Source of the DNA: Symsagittifera roscoffensis
Lineage: Eukaryota > Xenacoelomorpha > Acoela > Convolutidae
Direction of reading: 5' to 3'
Assembly: GCF_963678635.1 (NCBI RefSeq)
Contig: NC_087067.1
Coordinates: 50,832,233-50,896,232 of the forward strand
Length of the DNA stretch: 64,000 nt
In this document: positions 21,202-34,047 of the stretch, in pieces
Layout of the letters: every line of letters starts with the position of its first letter
Position numbering within the stretch: the first letter of the stretch is position 1
Position numbers and translations under genes: made by a program
Notes under the pieces: model-generated
Seen by the model: only the letters and a program-made list of their open reading frames with translations
The model's database searches: none
Told to the model about the DNA's origin: nothing

Positions 21202-21449
21202 GTTAACTTACCAGGTTACTTTTTAATCTGAGGCGTCTAAAAACGGAGCAAAAAGTTCTCATGGAAATCTCTTCAGAAGCGTCAAAATGATAGAACTTGC
21301 TATTGATATAAAAAATTTTCTAAGTGATTAAATTAGTTCACTACAGTTATTGAGTTATTGGTTGGACTTCTGAACTTACATTACTGAATCAATTTACGTT
21401 AATCAATCAGCCAACAGGTCCAAGCCAACAGGAAAACATAATTCGGCAA

Positions 21450-22010
21450 AAAGGGTAGCGAACCCTAACATCAAGTTTATATTTTGCCTCGGGGAAAAAC
21501 GGCAAAATCAGCTCCACAATAGGAAACCACATCTAGAGGGAGGGGCCAGCGCTATACAAAGGTTCTCGACGCAATTGAAGCGATATTGAAAAAAGAGAAA
21601 CACGATTTATGAAACTTTCCAGCTCTATGGTGAAAACAACAGCTTAATAACATGTTGCCAAACGACTAGCGGTAAGATGCACCTTCAGGACCTTAATCTA
21701 ATTAACATGAAAAATCGGGAGGTATGAAAAAAATGCCGATCTACAAAAACTCCGGCTATCGTATAGGCGAGGCAATAAGTACGCAAGGAACTACGCTTGC
21801 ACAATTGGGGACCAACGACATCGAATGGATTGGTGGGAGGCGGATTCCAAAAAAAGAGAGAACCAGTGGGAGCACTCAAAAAAAGATGTCGAAATAGTCG
21901 ATAACAGGGACGGGAAGAAACCAAGGAGACAAAAAAATTACGGGAAACGAACGCGACCGACTGCAGGTGCTACAAATGCCACCAGACAAGCTTTCTAAAA
22001 AAACTTTCCA
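21450..22010 (+). pseudogene. Element D gag remnant S1
   Basis: Decayed plus-strand coding sequence. Recognisable pieces are a charged gag-like stretch near 21815-21950 and a half zinc knuckle (CYKCHQTSF, C-X2-C) near 21975, cut by the M junction before its His/Cys half. Other copies are at 25793, 28411 and 31941. Confidence 0.4.
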
Positions 22011-22770
22011 AGCTTGCCTAGAAACACTTATTTTTTTTTGCTTATTGATTCGCTCTATGAAACAACTTGAAATATTTCAATGGTTTATTGCTTAAATAGC
22101 TTCCATATGAAAACCGCAAGTTGCGTTATCCGATTTGCTCCATGAAACATTTTAAAATATTTCAGAGTTTCATAGCTTGAATAGCTTGCTCAGAAAAACT
22201 TCGTTTTCTCGGGAACCGATTCGTACTATAAAGCCTAAAGTTTTGCAAACCGATATACGATATGGCCTAACTTGAAATTTTTCAAAGTTTTTTTTTGCTG
22301 GGATAGCTTGGTCAAAACAGCATCTTTTTCTGCGAGCCAATTGAATTTTGGAGGCGGGCTTGTTAATTTCTTTTATTTGAACCACAATTGATTCTATTAA
22401 TAATTGACTTTCAACTGTTTTTGTTTTCGGTCCTTCGCCAATGAGTTTTTTACCCATTTGATCATTCTCCCACGAGAATAGCCCCCGCTTACTTACATAC
22501 TGTAGTAAAATTGGTAAAGCTTTGAGATTCGAATTTTAATTATTATAGCTTGATTTTTTTGCCACACTTTTAACCATATACTACAGTTAAAACTAAAAAC
22601 TTAGGCCAAAAAGTCAAAAAAAAATTTTGGATATATTTTTTCATGCACAAGCCAAGCGAAACTTCGCATCACTTGCCAGTACACTACAAGTGTAGCAAGA
22701 CGAATTAACCGACAGAAAATGAAACACAAACCTCAAAGCAAAATTTTGATTTAAAAAAAGTCTTTTAGGG
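22010..22770 (+). repeat. M block 2
   Basis: Joins the S1 fragment at shared GACAAGCTTTCT and leads into a foldback element. Confidence 0.7.
22170..22457 (-). CDS. Short conserved frame in M blocks, doubtful
   Basis: A basic 95-codon minus-strand frame (GKKLIGEGPKTKTVESQLL and on) recurs at 29105-29407 (100 codons) and 32711-32923 and is interrupted in the two M blocks at 19.6 and 26.7 kb. The copies differ by only a few residues, as expected from recent duplication, so conservation is not evidence of selection. No family is recognised. Probably a chance frame in repeated DNA, but it could be an old exon. Confidence 0.15.
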   Translation of the reverse strand: MGKKLIGEGPKTKTVESQLLIESIVVQIKEINKPASKIQLARRKRCCFDQAIPAKKNFEKFQVRPYRISVCKTLGFIVRIGSRENEVFLSKLFKL

Positions 22771-22788
22771 AAAAAAGTTAGAAACAAT

Positions 22789-23375
22789 GATTTTGTTAAG
22801 ATTCCCGGGTTGACCTCCATACACCGAAAATGCTTATCATACAATTGCATACATCAAGTGTATGGAGAAAACGCTTGTCATACAATTTTCATACATTTTC
22901 GAAAAATAATAGAAAAAAAATTAAACCATTTCTGCGGCTTTTTGAGAACAGTTGAATGGACTGGTGACAAAAAAACTGATTTTAAATTTTTTTTTGAAAA
23001 AAATGCTTAGCATACAATTTCCATATACGACCCAAAAATTTTTTCAAGTAATTTTGAAAATTTGCCCCAAAAATTTTTTTTGTTTTTGTTTTCAAGCGCA
23101 AATCGAATTTTGTACGCAAACAAACATTTTCCGAGAAATTTTTTTTGCATGCTAAGCATTTTTTTCAAAAAAAAAATTAAAATCAGTTTTTTTTTTATCA
23201 CCAGTCTATTCAACTGTTCTCAAAAAGCCGCAGAAATGGTTTAATTTTTTTCTATTATTTTTCGAAAATGTATGAAAATTGTATGACAAGCGTTTTCTCC
23301 GTACACTTGATGTATGCAATTGTATAATAAGCATTTTCGGTGTATGGAGGTCAACCCGGGAATCTTAACAAAATC
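22789..23375. mobile_element. Foldback (MITE-like) element, copy 1
   Basis: Arms of ~225 bp, inverted and nearly identical, start GATTTTGTTAAGATTCCCGGG and end with the reverse complement, around a ~135-bp AT-rich centre. Weaker symmetry extends to about 22770 and 23395. No internal gene; all frames inside are shadows of the palindrome. Confidence 0.75.
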
Positions 23376-23395
23376 CTTGTGTCTAATTTTCTCCA

Positions 23396-24381
23396 AAACT
23401 ACAAAAAGCTTAGTACACTACGTACTTACCAGAATTAATTAAATCAAAATTTGTCAAACTGTAGAAGAGTTCAGCCCCTCAGTTAGACGCGATCAGCGAG
23501 ATGATAATTTCGAGAGAACCAGACACCAATGAGAAGGTCTACGCGATGAACAAGTAAAATGCACAACTCCTGAACAACGTCTTTGAAAAGTGAAATGCTC
23601 TGTAGACGGCGAGAAGCTAATTATCAACACAATTCTACACGTGGCTAATAACAAAAGACTCCTTTTCAATCATTGCGGCAAAACCAATATGTTTGCAGCG
23701 GCCAAAAACATTTGAAACCAGTATGTGTTTAGGTCTATTGCGTCAGTCGGGGCAAATGGAGAGAGTCCATTAACGTCGGCAAAAATTACAAAACAATACC
23801 TTAAAAAAGGTCTCCTGAAAAGTTTCAGAACCCAAGGAACCGAATGAGTCGGTTCGACTCAACGTTTAGGGGCCCATAATTTGTCTGAATGAGTAAAAAA
23901 AATACATCATGGTAGCCCTGAGTCGACTTTCAGTCTGGTCATCAGCAACGACCTGTTGAAATATTACATCAGATGCGAACCGCAAGTTTTTTCAAAATTA
24001 ACGTAATTACTTGCGATTGAAAGCCATGGGACGACGCTTACGTTGCGAAAGGTCCAATGATTTCGTGATACAAAACTGCCAAAACAACCTACTTATAGTA
24101 AGCCTAAGCGGATCAAAGGTTTTACAATAGAGATCTGTTTGTTTATTTAAAATAGAACCAGAGACAAGGAGCATGTCACATTTGGCAGGTATCAACTGGG
24201 GAGTTTGATACCAAGTGTAACTTAATATATTGGAACTTCCCAATGAATTTAAATGAGGGGAAATTCAGCAATCAGTTCGCAAAAAAGATAATCGAGCGCA
24301 TCACTAGGATGCTCAGAGCACTTATACCAGCTCATTACGATGTATTATAAATGCGATCTGAACAAGAGCTTTATAACATAA
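23396..24381 (+). pseudogene. Element D pol remnant Q1 (integrase-like)
   Basis: Decayed plus-strand coding sequence lies immediately before the R1 LTR. Around 23835-23960 a frame reads EPNESVRLNV, stop, GPIICLNE, stop, KKYIMVALSRLSVW, which resembles the first catalytic block of retrotransposon integrase (D..GP....KKYI.V..D..S.W), with the Asp itself lost. Upstream, VDGEKLIINTILHV near 23610 could be protease-like. Partial copies are at 30243-30537 and 35307-36131. Confidence 0.4.
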
Positions 24382-25792
24382 TGGAACCTGATCTAAACTA
24401 CATTTTATTATTGGATAAATTAGATATTTTACCACTGTAAAATATTTAATATTAACGAATCATAATCCATCTAACTAACAACCCACTTATTTGTAATTGC
24501 TGAAATTACTTGTAATTTCAGCACCAGAGAGATTTGAATTTAACTTAGAAATTAGTTACCTCTCCAAGAGAACTAAAGCAGTTGCAATAAGCCAGTATAC
24601 TCTAGACCTATTGAGCCTAGCAGGGACTAGTTAAACACCCTGAGACTAGTAGATATAAGAGTAAGATTAGGATCGGTATTAGACTAAGAAGTTGCACGAA
24701 TCTATGCGGCCGAAAATAAGATAGCGTGACGAGCAGACGGTGTACCCTATCCGAAATTACTCTATGAGTTAACCTTAGGGACCTAACTCATTAAGACTGA
24801 TAGCAAAAAACGAGCAAAGTATTAGGTTAAGCAAGTTAGCGTGCTTCGAAAATCGGAGTTGCCACATGGAAATCGACCACACCAAAATCAAAACCGCAGA
24901 AATTTGCAAACAACTCATATGAAAGGTGAGGAAAAAGCAAGCGTTAGCGACGCAAACGAGAAAAAGGAAGGGGCGATTTTTTTGAGCTCGATATCGAGTC
25001 AAAAACTGACAACAAAGATGGAATGCTGAAGGTCAATTGGTCAACATCTCTGTTGGCCCGAGCAGCGAAAGGTGACAAAAGACGAAACGAGCAGCGCAAC
25101 GAAAAACATAGAAGCGAACACACCGGTGAAGCTGAAAAGGACAACTTGACGTCCGAGGGAAATCGTGAATTGACAAAAAAAAACAGAAAAAACGCAAAGA
25201 AGGCGCGACAAAACGAAAACAGTCCGTAAGAGCGCAGAGCGCGACAACAAACGCGAGAGCTTATTCGCAGAACCTGCGGAGTTTCAATCAATCGATGTGG
25301 GAACTGAGACACTGCCCACGGAAAAAACAGCGAATCCGAATACGATGGCTCGTATCCAACAGCGGTAACAAAGAGACGTTGTCACGCCAAAGCGGAACTT
25401 AGAGGGCCATGGTAAGCAAAATGGGCGGGGTCATCATTTGCTACTTGTCGATAAAAGGAGAGGAGAAAATATACAACGGGTAGAGATCATAGATAAATCG
25501 AAGCCAAGGAAATTAAGCAAAACTTAAAGTTTCAACTCCAGTAGTCCGGAGAGAGAGAGAGAGAGAGAGAGCGCAGAGTTCTTTTGTATCATTCTTTTGT
25601 TCTTTTGTATCATAGCTAAAGATGCTCAATCAGGAAGCATTATCTAAAACTTAAATTTCATTTCATTGTACTTAGTAAACACGGGAATGGCATAGTGGTT
25701 AAAGTACTTCACGAGAAAGTCAAAATCATTCTTCGGAATCGATATACTTTTCTTTCCAACCCTGAACAAAACGACCCAGGTTAAGCTAACCC
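24382..25792 (+). repeat. R1, LTR-type repeat with coding-like centre
   Basis: Starts TGGAACCTGATC and ends GGTTAAGCTAACC, 1411 bp. It lies between D's integrase remnant and D's gag remnant, the position of an LTR shared by tandem elements. The outer arms match the copy A/B LTR; the centre (about 24790-25700) does not. It contains the hairpin at 24498 and a GA microsatellite near 25549-25571. Confidence 0.65.
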
Positions 25793-26310
25793 TAACATCA
25801 AGTTTAGGTTTTTGCATCAGCTCCACAATAGGAAGACACATCTAGAGGTAGGGGTCAGCGCTATACAAAGGTTCTCGACGCAATCGAAGCGGAATTGAAA
25901 AAAGAGAAACACGATTTGTGAAACTTTCCAGCTCTATGGTGAGAACAACAGCTTAATAACACGTTGCCAAACGAATAGCGGTAAGATGCACCTTCAGGAC
26001 CTTAATCTAATTAACATGAAAAATCGGGAGGTATGAAAAAAAGTGCCGATCTACAAAAACTCCGGCTATCGTATAAGTGAGGCAATAAGTACGCAAGGAT
26101 CTACGCTTGCCTAATTGGGGACCAACGACATCGAATGGATTGGTGGGAGGCGGATTCCAAATAAAGAGAGAACCAGTGGTTGCACTCAAAGAAGAATATC
26201 GAAATAGTCGATAACAGGGACGGGAAGAAACCAAGGAGACAAAAAATTTACGGGAAATCAACGCGACCGAATGCAGGTGCTACAAATTCCACCAGACAAG
26301 CTTTCTAAAA
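25793..26310 (+). pseudogene. Element D gag remnant S2
   Basis: Directly follows the R1 LTR end, as gag follows a 5' LTR. Has the same frame remnants and the same truncated CCHC at the M junction as S1. Confidence 0.4.
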
Positions 26311-27080
26311 AATTTTAACTTTTTGCCAAGCTTGCCTAGAAACACTTAACTTTTTTTGCTTATTGATTCGCTCTATGAAACAACTTGAAATATTTCAAGA
26401 GTTTATTGCTTAAATAGCTTCCAAATGAAAACCGTAAGTTGCGTTATCCGATTTGCTCCATGAAACATTTTGAAATATTTCAGAGTTTCATAGCTTGAAT
26501 AGCTTCTTAGAAAAATTTCATTTTCTCGGGAACCGATTCGTACTATGAAGCCTAAATTTTTCAAACCGATTTACCATATGGCCTAACTTGAAATTTTTCA
26601 ACGTTTTTTTTTTGATGGGATAGCTTGGTCGAAACAGCATCTTTCTCTGCGAGCCAATTGGACTCTGGAGGCGGGCTTGTTAGTTTCTTTTATTTGAACG
26701 ACAATTGATTCTATTAATAATTGACTTTCGACTGTTTTTGTTTTCGGTCCTTCGCCAATAAGTTTTTTACCCATTTGATCATTCTCCCACGAGAATAGCC
26801 CCCGCTTACTTACATACTGTAGTAAAATTGGTAAAATTTTGAGATTCGAATTTTAATTATTATAGCTTGAGTTTTTTGCCACAATTTCAACCACATACTA
26901 CTACATTTAAAACTAAAAATTTATGCCAAGAAGTCAAAAAAAATTTTGGATATATTTTTTCATGCACAAGCCAAGCGAAACTTCGCATCACTTGCCAGTA
27001 CACTACAAGTGTAGCAAGACAAATTAACCGACAGAAAAAGAAACACAAACCTCAAAACAAAATTTTGATATAAAAAATGT
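26310..27080 (+). repeat. M block 3
   Basis: Joins S2 and leads into P2. Near-identical to block 1 after 26840. Confidence 0.7.
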
Positions 27081-27890
27081 CTTTTAGGCAAAAAATGGTT
27101 TACCTAAATTTTCATATCTTTGTCTGAGTTTTTTATAAATTAAAGTTTTTTTATAAAATAGGCCGACTAGGAAATTCACTTAAAAATTTAGTCTCGAAGC
27201 ACTTCACAGTGGTATCAAGACCGACAGTTTTTGATTCTATGATGAGTAAAAAAATCGTCCATACATATATGTACAAATCAAACGACTCAATTCGGCAAGA
27301 AGTTTTTCGGCAGAAAAAAAAAGAAAAAACTGATTAACTAAATCGGAGTTGGTAAATTTACAACAACCATAAAAAACACAAAATTCGAATAGAACGGGTT
27401 TTCAAAATGCAGACCTTTTCAAAGTTTTCTGTTAGTTTACAAAAGTACAGATTGACGATGATCATCAATATCAGTCACCTTACAAACAAAGTAATTTGCG
27501 CGAAAAAAAATCAAGCACAAATATATCTTTTTAACTTAAGTCCTCAGTCCTATTGTTAAATTATCATTGGCGTGCTCGGGAATTTTTTTTCTTAGGTCAG
27601 CTATTTGAAAATTTTCGAGTCCAGCTGAAACCATGATTGAAAGAATTAAAATGTTTTTTTAGTGGATTTTACAAAAACTGGCCTGCTGTTCAGAGTTTTT
27701 TCAATTAATGGTCTTGATAGTGGTTTGGGATAGTGTTGTTTTGATAATTCATATCAACGCAATATCTTAAATGACAAGGTCCGTTGATAACGCCCACGTT
27801 CCAACAGATGCCTTCCAATTGTTTTAGTCCTCTCGCAAAGCAACGAAACGTCTACGCTCCCTTACCATGAACCGAGACAATATTCTGCTT

Positions 27891-27898
27891 TATATAAA
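27891..27898 (+). promoter_or_regulatory. TATA box, P copy 2
   Basis: TATATAAA, 221 bp before the ATG at 28112; identical context to copies 1 and 3. Confidence 0.5.
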
Positions 27899-28111
27899 CT
27901 AAGTGTTTTGGACCATTGACCCCAAGTAAACTTCATTTTAAAATTCATTGTAAGTCACATTTAATTAAATAAAACTCAAAAATGCATTAGTGTGGTATGT
28001 TTTTACATAAAAAAAATTTTAAACTGCTTTTATCACATCGATTGTAACTGAAAAAATCTGTAGCTTTAAAAAATTGTATTTGAAAATAGAAACTGATTAC
28101 CTCAATTAGAC

Positions 28112-28296
28112 ATGTCGAATCAGAGACTGTACACATCAAATGATGAAGGAATGTTCGAATCGCCGCTCGGAGGTTTCGACTCTTCTGATTTTGACAGATG
28201 GTAGACTGTTGGGGACTACTTGGAGGAAATTTTCGTCCACAATTACCCGCAGAGTAGAATAGTTGAGGCGTTGACCGGCCGAAACATCACATACAG
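28112..28296 (+). pseudogene. ANL-superfamily first exon, copy 2
   Basis: A duplicate of the exon at 21017 with the same in-frame TAG and the same phase-2 donor. One visible change turns GTG to ATG in codon 14. The intron side is cut after about 100 bp: at 28403 it joins the last bases of an R-type LTR (GACCCAGGTTAAGC) and then S3. The copy therefore includes the promoter, 5' untranslated region, exon and start of intron 1, but no downstream exons nearby. Confidence 0.55.
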
Positions 28297-28410
28297 GTTA
28301 ACTTACCAGGTTACTTTTTAATCTGAGGCGTCTAAAAACGGAGCAAAAAGTTCTCATGGAAATCTCTTCAGAAGCGTCAAAATGATTGAACTTGCTATTG
28401 ATATAAAGAC

Positions 28411-28950
28411 CCAGGTTAAGCTAACCCTAACATCAAGTTTAGGTTTTTGCATCAGCTCCACAATAGGAAGACACATCTAGAGGTAGGGGTCAGCGCTATA
28501 CAAAGGTTCTCGACGCAATTGAAGCGATATTGAAAAAAGAAAAACACGATTTATGAAACTTTCCAGCTCTATGGTGAAAACAACAGCTTAATAACATGTT
28601 GCCAAACGACTAGCGGTAAGATGCACCTTCAGGACCTTAATCTAATTAACATGAAAAATCGGGAGGTATGAAAAAAATGCCGATCTACAAAAACTCCGGC
28701 TATCGTATAGGCGAGGCAATAAGTACGCAAGGAACTACGCTTGCACAATTGGGGACCAACGACATCGAATGGATTGGTGGGAGGCGGATTCCAAAAAAAG
28801 AGAGAACCAGTGGGAGCACTCAAAAAAGGATGTCGAAATAGTCGATAACAGGGACGGGAAGAAACCAAGGAGACAAAAAATTTACGGGAAACGAACGCGA
28901 CCGACTGCAGGTGCTACAAATGCCACCAGACAAGCTTTCTAAAAAAACTT
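28411..28950 (+). pseudogene. Element D gag remnant S3
   Basis: Preceded by only ~14 bp of LTR end, then the P2 intron. Otherwise like S1. Confidence 0.4.
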
Positions 28951-29710
28951 TCCAAGCTTGCCTAGAAACACTTATTTTTTTTGCTTATTGATTCGCTCTA
29001 TGAAACAACTTGAAATATTTCAATGGTTTATTGCTTAAATAGCTTCCATATGAAAACCGCAAGTTGCGTTATCCGATTTGCTCCATGAAATATTTTGAAA
29101 TATTTCAGAGTTTCATAGCTTGAATAGCTTGCTTAGAAAAACATTCTCTCGGGAACCGATTCGTATATATAAAGCCTAAAGTTTTGCAAACCGATATACG
29201 ATATGGCCTAACTTGAAATTTTTCAAAGTTTTGTTTTGATGGGATAGCTTGGTCAAAACAGCATCTTTTTCTGCGAGCCAATTGAATTTTGGAGGCGGGC
29301 TTGTTAGTTTCTTTTATTTGAACGACAATTGATTCTATAAATAATTGACTTTCAACTGTCTTTGTTTTCTGTCCTTCGTCAACGAGTTTTTTTACCCATT
29401 TGATCATTCTCCCACGAGAATAGCCCCCGCTTACTTACAAACTGTAGTAAAATTGGTAAAGCTTTTGAGATTTGAATTTTAATTATTATACCTTGATTTT
29501 TTTGCTACAATTTTAACCATATACTACAGTTAAAACTAAAAACTTAGGCCAAAAAGTCAAAAAAAAAATTTGGATATATTTTTTCATGCACAAGCCAAGC
29601 GAAACTTTGCATCACTTGCCAGTACACTACAAGTGTAGCAAGACGAAGTAACCGACAGAAAATGAAACACAAACCTCGAAGCAAAATTTTGATTTAAAAA
29701 AAGTCTTTTA
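28950..29710 (+). repeat. M block 4
   Basis: Joins S3 and leads into the second foldback element. Confidence 0.7.
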
Positions 29711-29731
29711 GGGAAAAAAGTTAGAAACAAT

Positions 29732-30242
29732 GATTTTGTTAAGACTCCCGGGTTGACCTCCATACACCGAAAATGCTTATCATACAATTGCATACATCAA
29801 GTGTATGGAGAAAACGCTTGTCATACAATTTTCATACATTTTCGAAAAATAATAGAAAAAAAATTAAACCATTTCTGCGGCTTTTTGAGAACAGTTGAAT
29901 GGACTGGTGACAAAAAAACTGATTCTAAATTTTTTTTTGAAAAAATGCTTAGCATACAATTTCCATATACGACCCAAAAATTTTTTCAAGTAATTTTGAA
30001 AATTTGTCCCAAAAATTTTTTTTGTTTTTGTTTTCAAGCGCAAATCGAATTTTGTACGCAAACAATCATTTTTCCGAGAAATTTTTTTTGCATGCTAAGC
30101 ATTTTTTTCAAAAAAAAATTAAAATCAGTTTTTTTTATCACCAGTCTATTCAACTGTTCTCAAAAAGCCGCAGAAATGGTTTAATTTTTTTCTATTTTTT
30201 TTTCGAAAATGTATGAAAATTGTATGACAAGCGTTTTCTTTG
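29732..30242. mobile_element. Foldback element, copy 2, right end lost
   Basis: Same left arm; the right arm stops at GACAAGCGTTTTCT and joins Q sequence at about 30242. Confidence 0.7.
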
Positions 30243-30537
30243 ACAAACGGATCAAAGGTCTTACAATAGAGATCCGTTTGTTTATTTAAAATAGAACCAG
30301 AGACAAGGAGCATGCCCTATTTGGCAGGTATCAACTGGGGAGTTTGATACCAAGTGTAACATAATATATTGGAACTTCCCAATGGATTTAAATGAGGGGA
30401 AATTCAGCAACCAGGTGGGACGGGCCCACAGTTCGCAAAAAAGATAATCGAGAGCATCACTAGGATGCTCAGAGCACTTATACCAGCTCATTACGATGTA
30501 TTATAATTGCGAACTGAACAAGAGCTTTATAACTTAA
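30243..30537 (+). pseudogene. Element D pol remnant Q2, 3' end only
   Basis: Only the last ~295 bp before the LTR survive, fused to the truncated foldback. Confidence 0.35.
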
Positions 30538-31700
30538 TGGAACCTGATCTAAACTACATTTTATTATTGGATAAATTAGATATTTTACCACTGTAAAATA
30601 TTTAAAATTAACCAATCATAATCCATCTAACTAACAACCCACTTATTTGTAATTGCTGAAATTACTTGTAATTTCAGCACCAGAGAGATTTGAATTTAAC
30701 TTAGAAATTAGTTACCTCTCCAAGAGAACTAAAGCAGTTGCAATAAGCCAGTATACTCTAGACCTATTGAGCCTAGCAGGGACTAGTTAAACACCCTGAG
30801 ACTAGTAGATATAAGAGTAAGATTAGGATCGGTATTAGACTAAGAAGTTGCACGAATCTATCCGGCCGAAAATAAGATAGCGTGACGAGCAGACGGTGTA
30901 CCCTATCCGAAATTACTCTATGAGTTAACCTTAGGGACCTAACTCATTAAGACTGATAGCAAAAAACGAGCAAAATATTAGGTTAAGCAAGTTAGCGTGC
31001 TTCGAAAATCGGAGTTGCCACATGGAAATCGACCACACCAAAATCAAAACCGCAGAAATTTGCAAACAACTCATATGAAAGGTGGGGAAAAAGCAAGCGT
31101 TAGCGACGCAAACGAGAAAAAGGAAGGGGCGATTTTTTGAGCTCGATATCGAGTCAAAAACTGACAACAAAGATGGAATGCTGAAGGTCAATTGGTCAAC
31201 ATCTCTGTTGGCCCGAGCAGCGAAAGGTGACAAAAGACGAAACGAGCAGCGCAACGAAAAACATAGAAGCGAACACACCGGTGAAGCTGAAAAGGACAAC
31301 TTGACGTCCGAGGGAAATAGTGAATTGACAAAAAAAACAGAAAAAACGCAAAGAAGGCGCGACAAAACGAAAACAGTCCGTAAGAGCGCAGAGCGCGACA
31401 ACAAACGCGAGAACTTATTCGCAGAACCTGCGGAGTTTCAATCAATCGATGTGGGAACTGAGACACTGCCCACGGAAAAAACAGCGAATCCGAATACGAT
31501 GGCTCGTATCCAACAGCGGTAACAAAGAGACGTTGTCACGCCAAAGCGGAACTTAGAGGGCCATGGTAAGCAAAATGGGCGGGGTCATCATTTGCTACTT
31601 GTCAATAAAAGGAGAGGAGAAAATATACAACGGGTAGAGATCATAGATAAATCGAAGCCAAGGAAATTAAGCAAAACTTTAAGTTTCAACTCCAGTAGTC

Positions 31701-31741
<41 letters not shown>

Positions 31742-31940
31742 CAGACCGTTGATAGACCTAACCTCAGATGTTTTTAGTTCTTTTGTATCATAGCTAAAGG
31801 CGCTCAATCAGGAAGCATTATCTAAAACTTAAATTTCATTTCATTGTACTTAGTACTTCACGAGAAAGTCAAAATCATTCTTTGGAATCGATATACTTTT
31901 CTTTCCAACCCTGAACAAAAAGACCCAGGTTAAGCTAACC
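30538..31940 (+). repeat. R2, LTR-type repeat with coding-like centre
   Basis: Same structure as R1, 1403 bp, with the GA tract expanded to ~37 bp at 31702-31738. Confidence 0.65.
31082..31522 (+). CDS. Basic ORF in the R2 centre
   Basis: A 146-codon frame is very rich in Lys, Arg and Glu: FFELDIESKTDNKDG, then GDKRRNEQRNEKHRSEHTGE, then KTVRKSAERDNKRENLF and a neutral tail EFQSIDVGTETLPTEK. R1 has the same region with one-base differences that split it. R4 has ~55 extra bases near 55195-55250 (possibly ancestral) followed by a stop. No family is recognised. It may be a decayed LTR-encoded or captured protein, comparable in position to the LTR ORF of copy A. Confidence 0.3.
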   Translation: MGKKQALATQTRKRKGRFFELDIESKTDNKDGMLKVNWSTSLLARAAKGDKRRNEQRNEKHRSEHTGEAEKDNLTSEGNSELTKKTEKTQRRRDKTKTVRKSAERDNKRENLFAEPAEFQSIDVGTETLPTEKTANPNTMARIQQR

Positions 31941-32465
31941 CTAACATCAAGTTTAGGTTTTTGCATCAGCTCCACAATAGGAAGACACATCTAGAGGTAG
32001 GGGTCAGCGCTATACAAAGGTTCTCGACGCAATCGAAGCGGAATTGAAAAAAGAGAAACACGATTTATGAAACTTTCCAGCTCTATGGTGAGAACAACAG
32101 CTTAATAACACGTTGCCAAACGAATAGCGGTAAGATGCACCTTCAGGACCTTAATCTAATTAACATGAAAAATCGGGAGGTATGAAAAAAAGTGCCGATC
32201 TACAAAAACTCCGGCTATCGTATAAGTGAGGCAATAAGTACGCAAGGATCTACGCTTGCCTAATTGGGGACCAACGACATCGAATGGATCGGTGGGAGGC
32301 GGATTCCAAATAAAGAGAGAACCAGTGGTTGCACTCAAAGAAGAATATCGAAATGGTCGATAACAGGGACGGGAAGAAACCAAGGAGACAAAAAATTTAC
32401 GGGAAATGAACGCGACCGACTGCAGGTGCTACAAATTCCACCAGACAAGCTTTCTAAAAAATTTG
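31941..32465 (+). pseudogene. Element D gag remnant S4
   Basis: Directly follows the R2 LTR. The plus frame 32264-32488 is the longest surviving gag-like piece. Confidence 0.4.
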
Positions 32466-33230
32466 AACTTTTTGCCAAGCTTGCCTAGAAACACTTAACT
32501 TTTTTTTGCTTATTGATTCGCTCTATGAAACAACTTGAAATATTTCAAGAGTTTATTGCTTAAATAGCTTCCAAATGAAAACCGTAAGTTGCGTTATCCG
32601 ATTTGCTCCATGAAACATTTTGAAATATTTCAGAGTTTCATAGCTTGAATAGCTTCTTAGAAAAATTTCATTTTCTCGGGAACCGATTCGTACTATGAAG
32701 CCTAAATTTTTCAAACCGATTTACGATATGGCCTAACTTGAAATTTTTCAAAGTTTTTTTTTACTGGGATAGCTTGGTCGAAACAGCATCTTTCTCTGCG
32801 AGCCAATTGAATTCTGGAGGCGGGCTTGTTAGTTTCTTTTATTTGAACGACAATTGATTCTATTAATAACTGACTTTCGACTGTTTTTGTTTTCGGTCCT
32901 TCGCCAATGAGTTTTTTACCCATTTGATCATTCTCCTACGAGAAAAGCCCCCGCTTACTTACATACTGTAGTAAAATTGGTAAAATTTTGAGATTCGAAT
33001 TTTAATTTTTATAGCTTGAGTTTTTTGCCACAATTTCAACCACATACTCCTACATTTAAAACTAAAAACTTATGCCAAGAAGTCAAAAAAAATTTTGGAT
33101 ATATTTTTTCATGCACAAGCCAAGCGAAACTTCGCATCACTTGCCAGTACACTACAAGTGTAGCAAGACAAATTAACCGACAGAAAAAGAAACACAAACC
33201 TCAAAACAAAATTTTGATATAAAAAATGTC
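32465..33230 (+). repeat. M block 5
   Basis: Joins S4 and leads into P3. Confidence 0.7.
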
Positions 33231-34039
33231 TTTTAGGCAAAAAATGGTTTACCTAAATTTTCATATCTTTGTCTGAGTTTTTTATAAATTAAAGTTTTTT
33301 TATAAAATAGGCCGACTAGGAAATTCACATAAAAATTTAGTCTCGAAGCACTTCAAAGTGGTATCAAGACCGACAGTTTTTGATTCTATGAGGAGTAAAA
33401 AAATCGTCCATACATATATGTACAAATCAAACGACTCAATTCGGCAAGAAGTTTTTCGGCAGAAAAAAAAAGAAAAAACTGATTAACTAAATCGGAGTTG
33501 GTAAATTTACAACAACCATAAAAAACACAAAATTCGAATAGAACGGGTTTTCAAAATGCAGACCTTTTCAAAGTTTTCTGTTAGTTTACAAAAGTACAGA
33601 TTGACGATGATCATCAATATCAGTCACCTTACAAACAAAGTAATTTGCGCGAAAAAAAATCAAGCACAAATATATCTTTTTAACTTAAGTCCTCAGTCCT
33701 ATTGTTAAATTATCATTGGCGTGCTCGGGAATTTTTTTTCTTAGGTCAGCTATTTGAAAATTTTCGAGTCCAGCTGAAACCATGATTGAAAGAATTAAAA
33801 TGTTTTTTTAGTGGATTTTACAAAAACTGGCCTGCTGTTCAGAGTTTTTTCAATTAATGGTCTTGATAGTGGTTTGGGATAGTGTTGTTTTGATAATTCA
33901 TATCAACGCAATATCTTAAATGACAAGGTCCGTTGATAACGCCCACGTTCCAACAGATGCCTTCCAATTGTTTTAGTCCTCTCGCAAAGCAACGAAACGT
34001 CTACGCTCCCTTACCATGAACCGAGACAATATTCTGCTT

Positions 34040-34047
34040 TATATAAA
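34040..34047 (+). promoter_or_regulatory. TATA box, P copy 3
   Basis: TATATAAA, 221 bp before the ATG at 34261. Confidence 0.5.

Noticed and set aside
22952..23244. Overlapping Phe/Lys-rich ORFs on both strands
   Set aside because: They are two strands of the foldback palindrome and its A/T runs.
25041..25312. Minus-strand Phe/Ser-rich ORFs in R repeats (also at 30931-31466 and 55231-55588)
   Set aside because: They are the complement of the Lys/Arg/Glu-rich plus-strand frame. Composition favours the plus strand.
25549..25571. GA microsatellite as a GAGA-factor regulatory site
   Set aside because: Length varies freely between R1, R2 and R4, as for a simple repeat. No other support.
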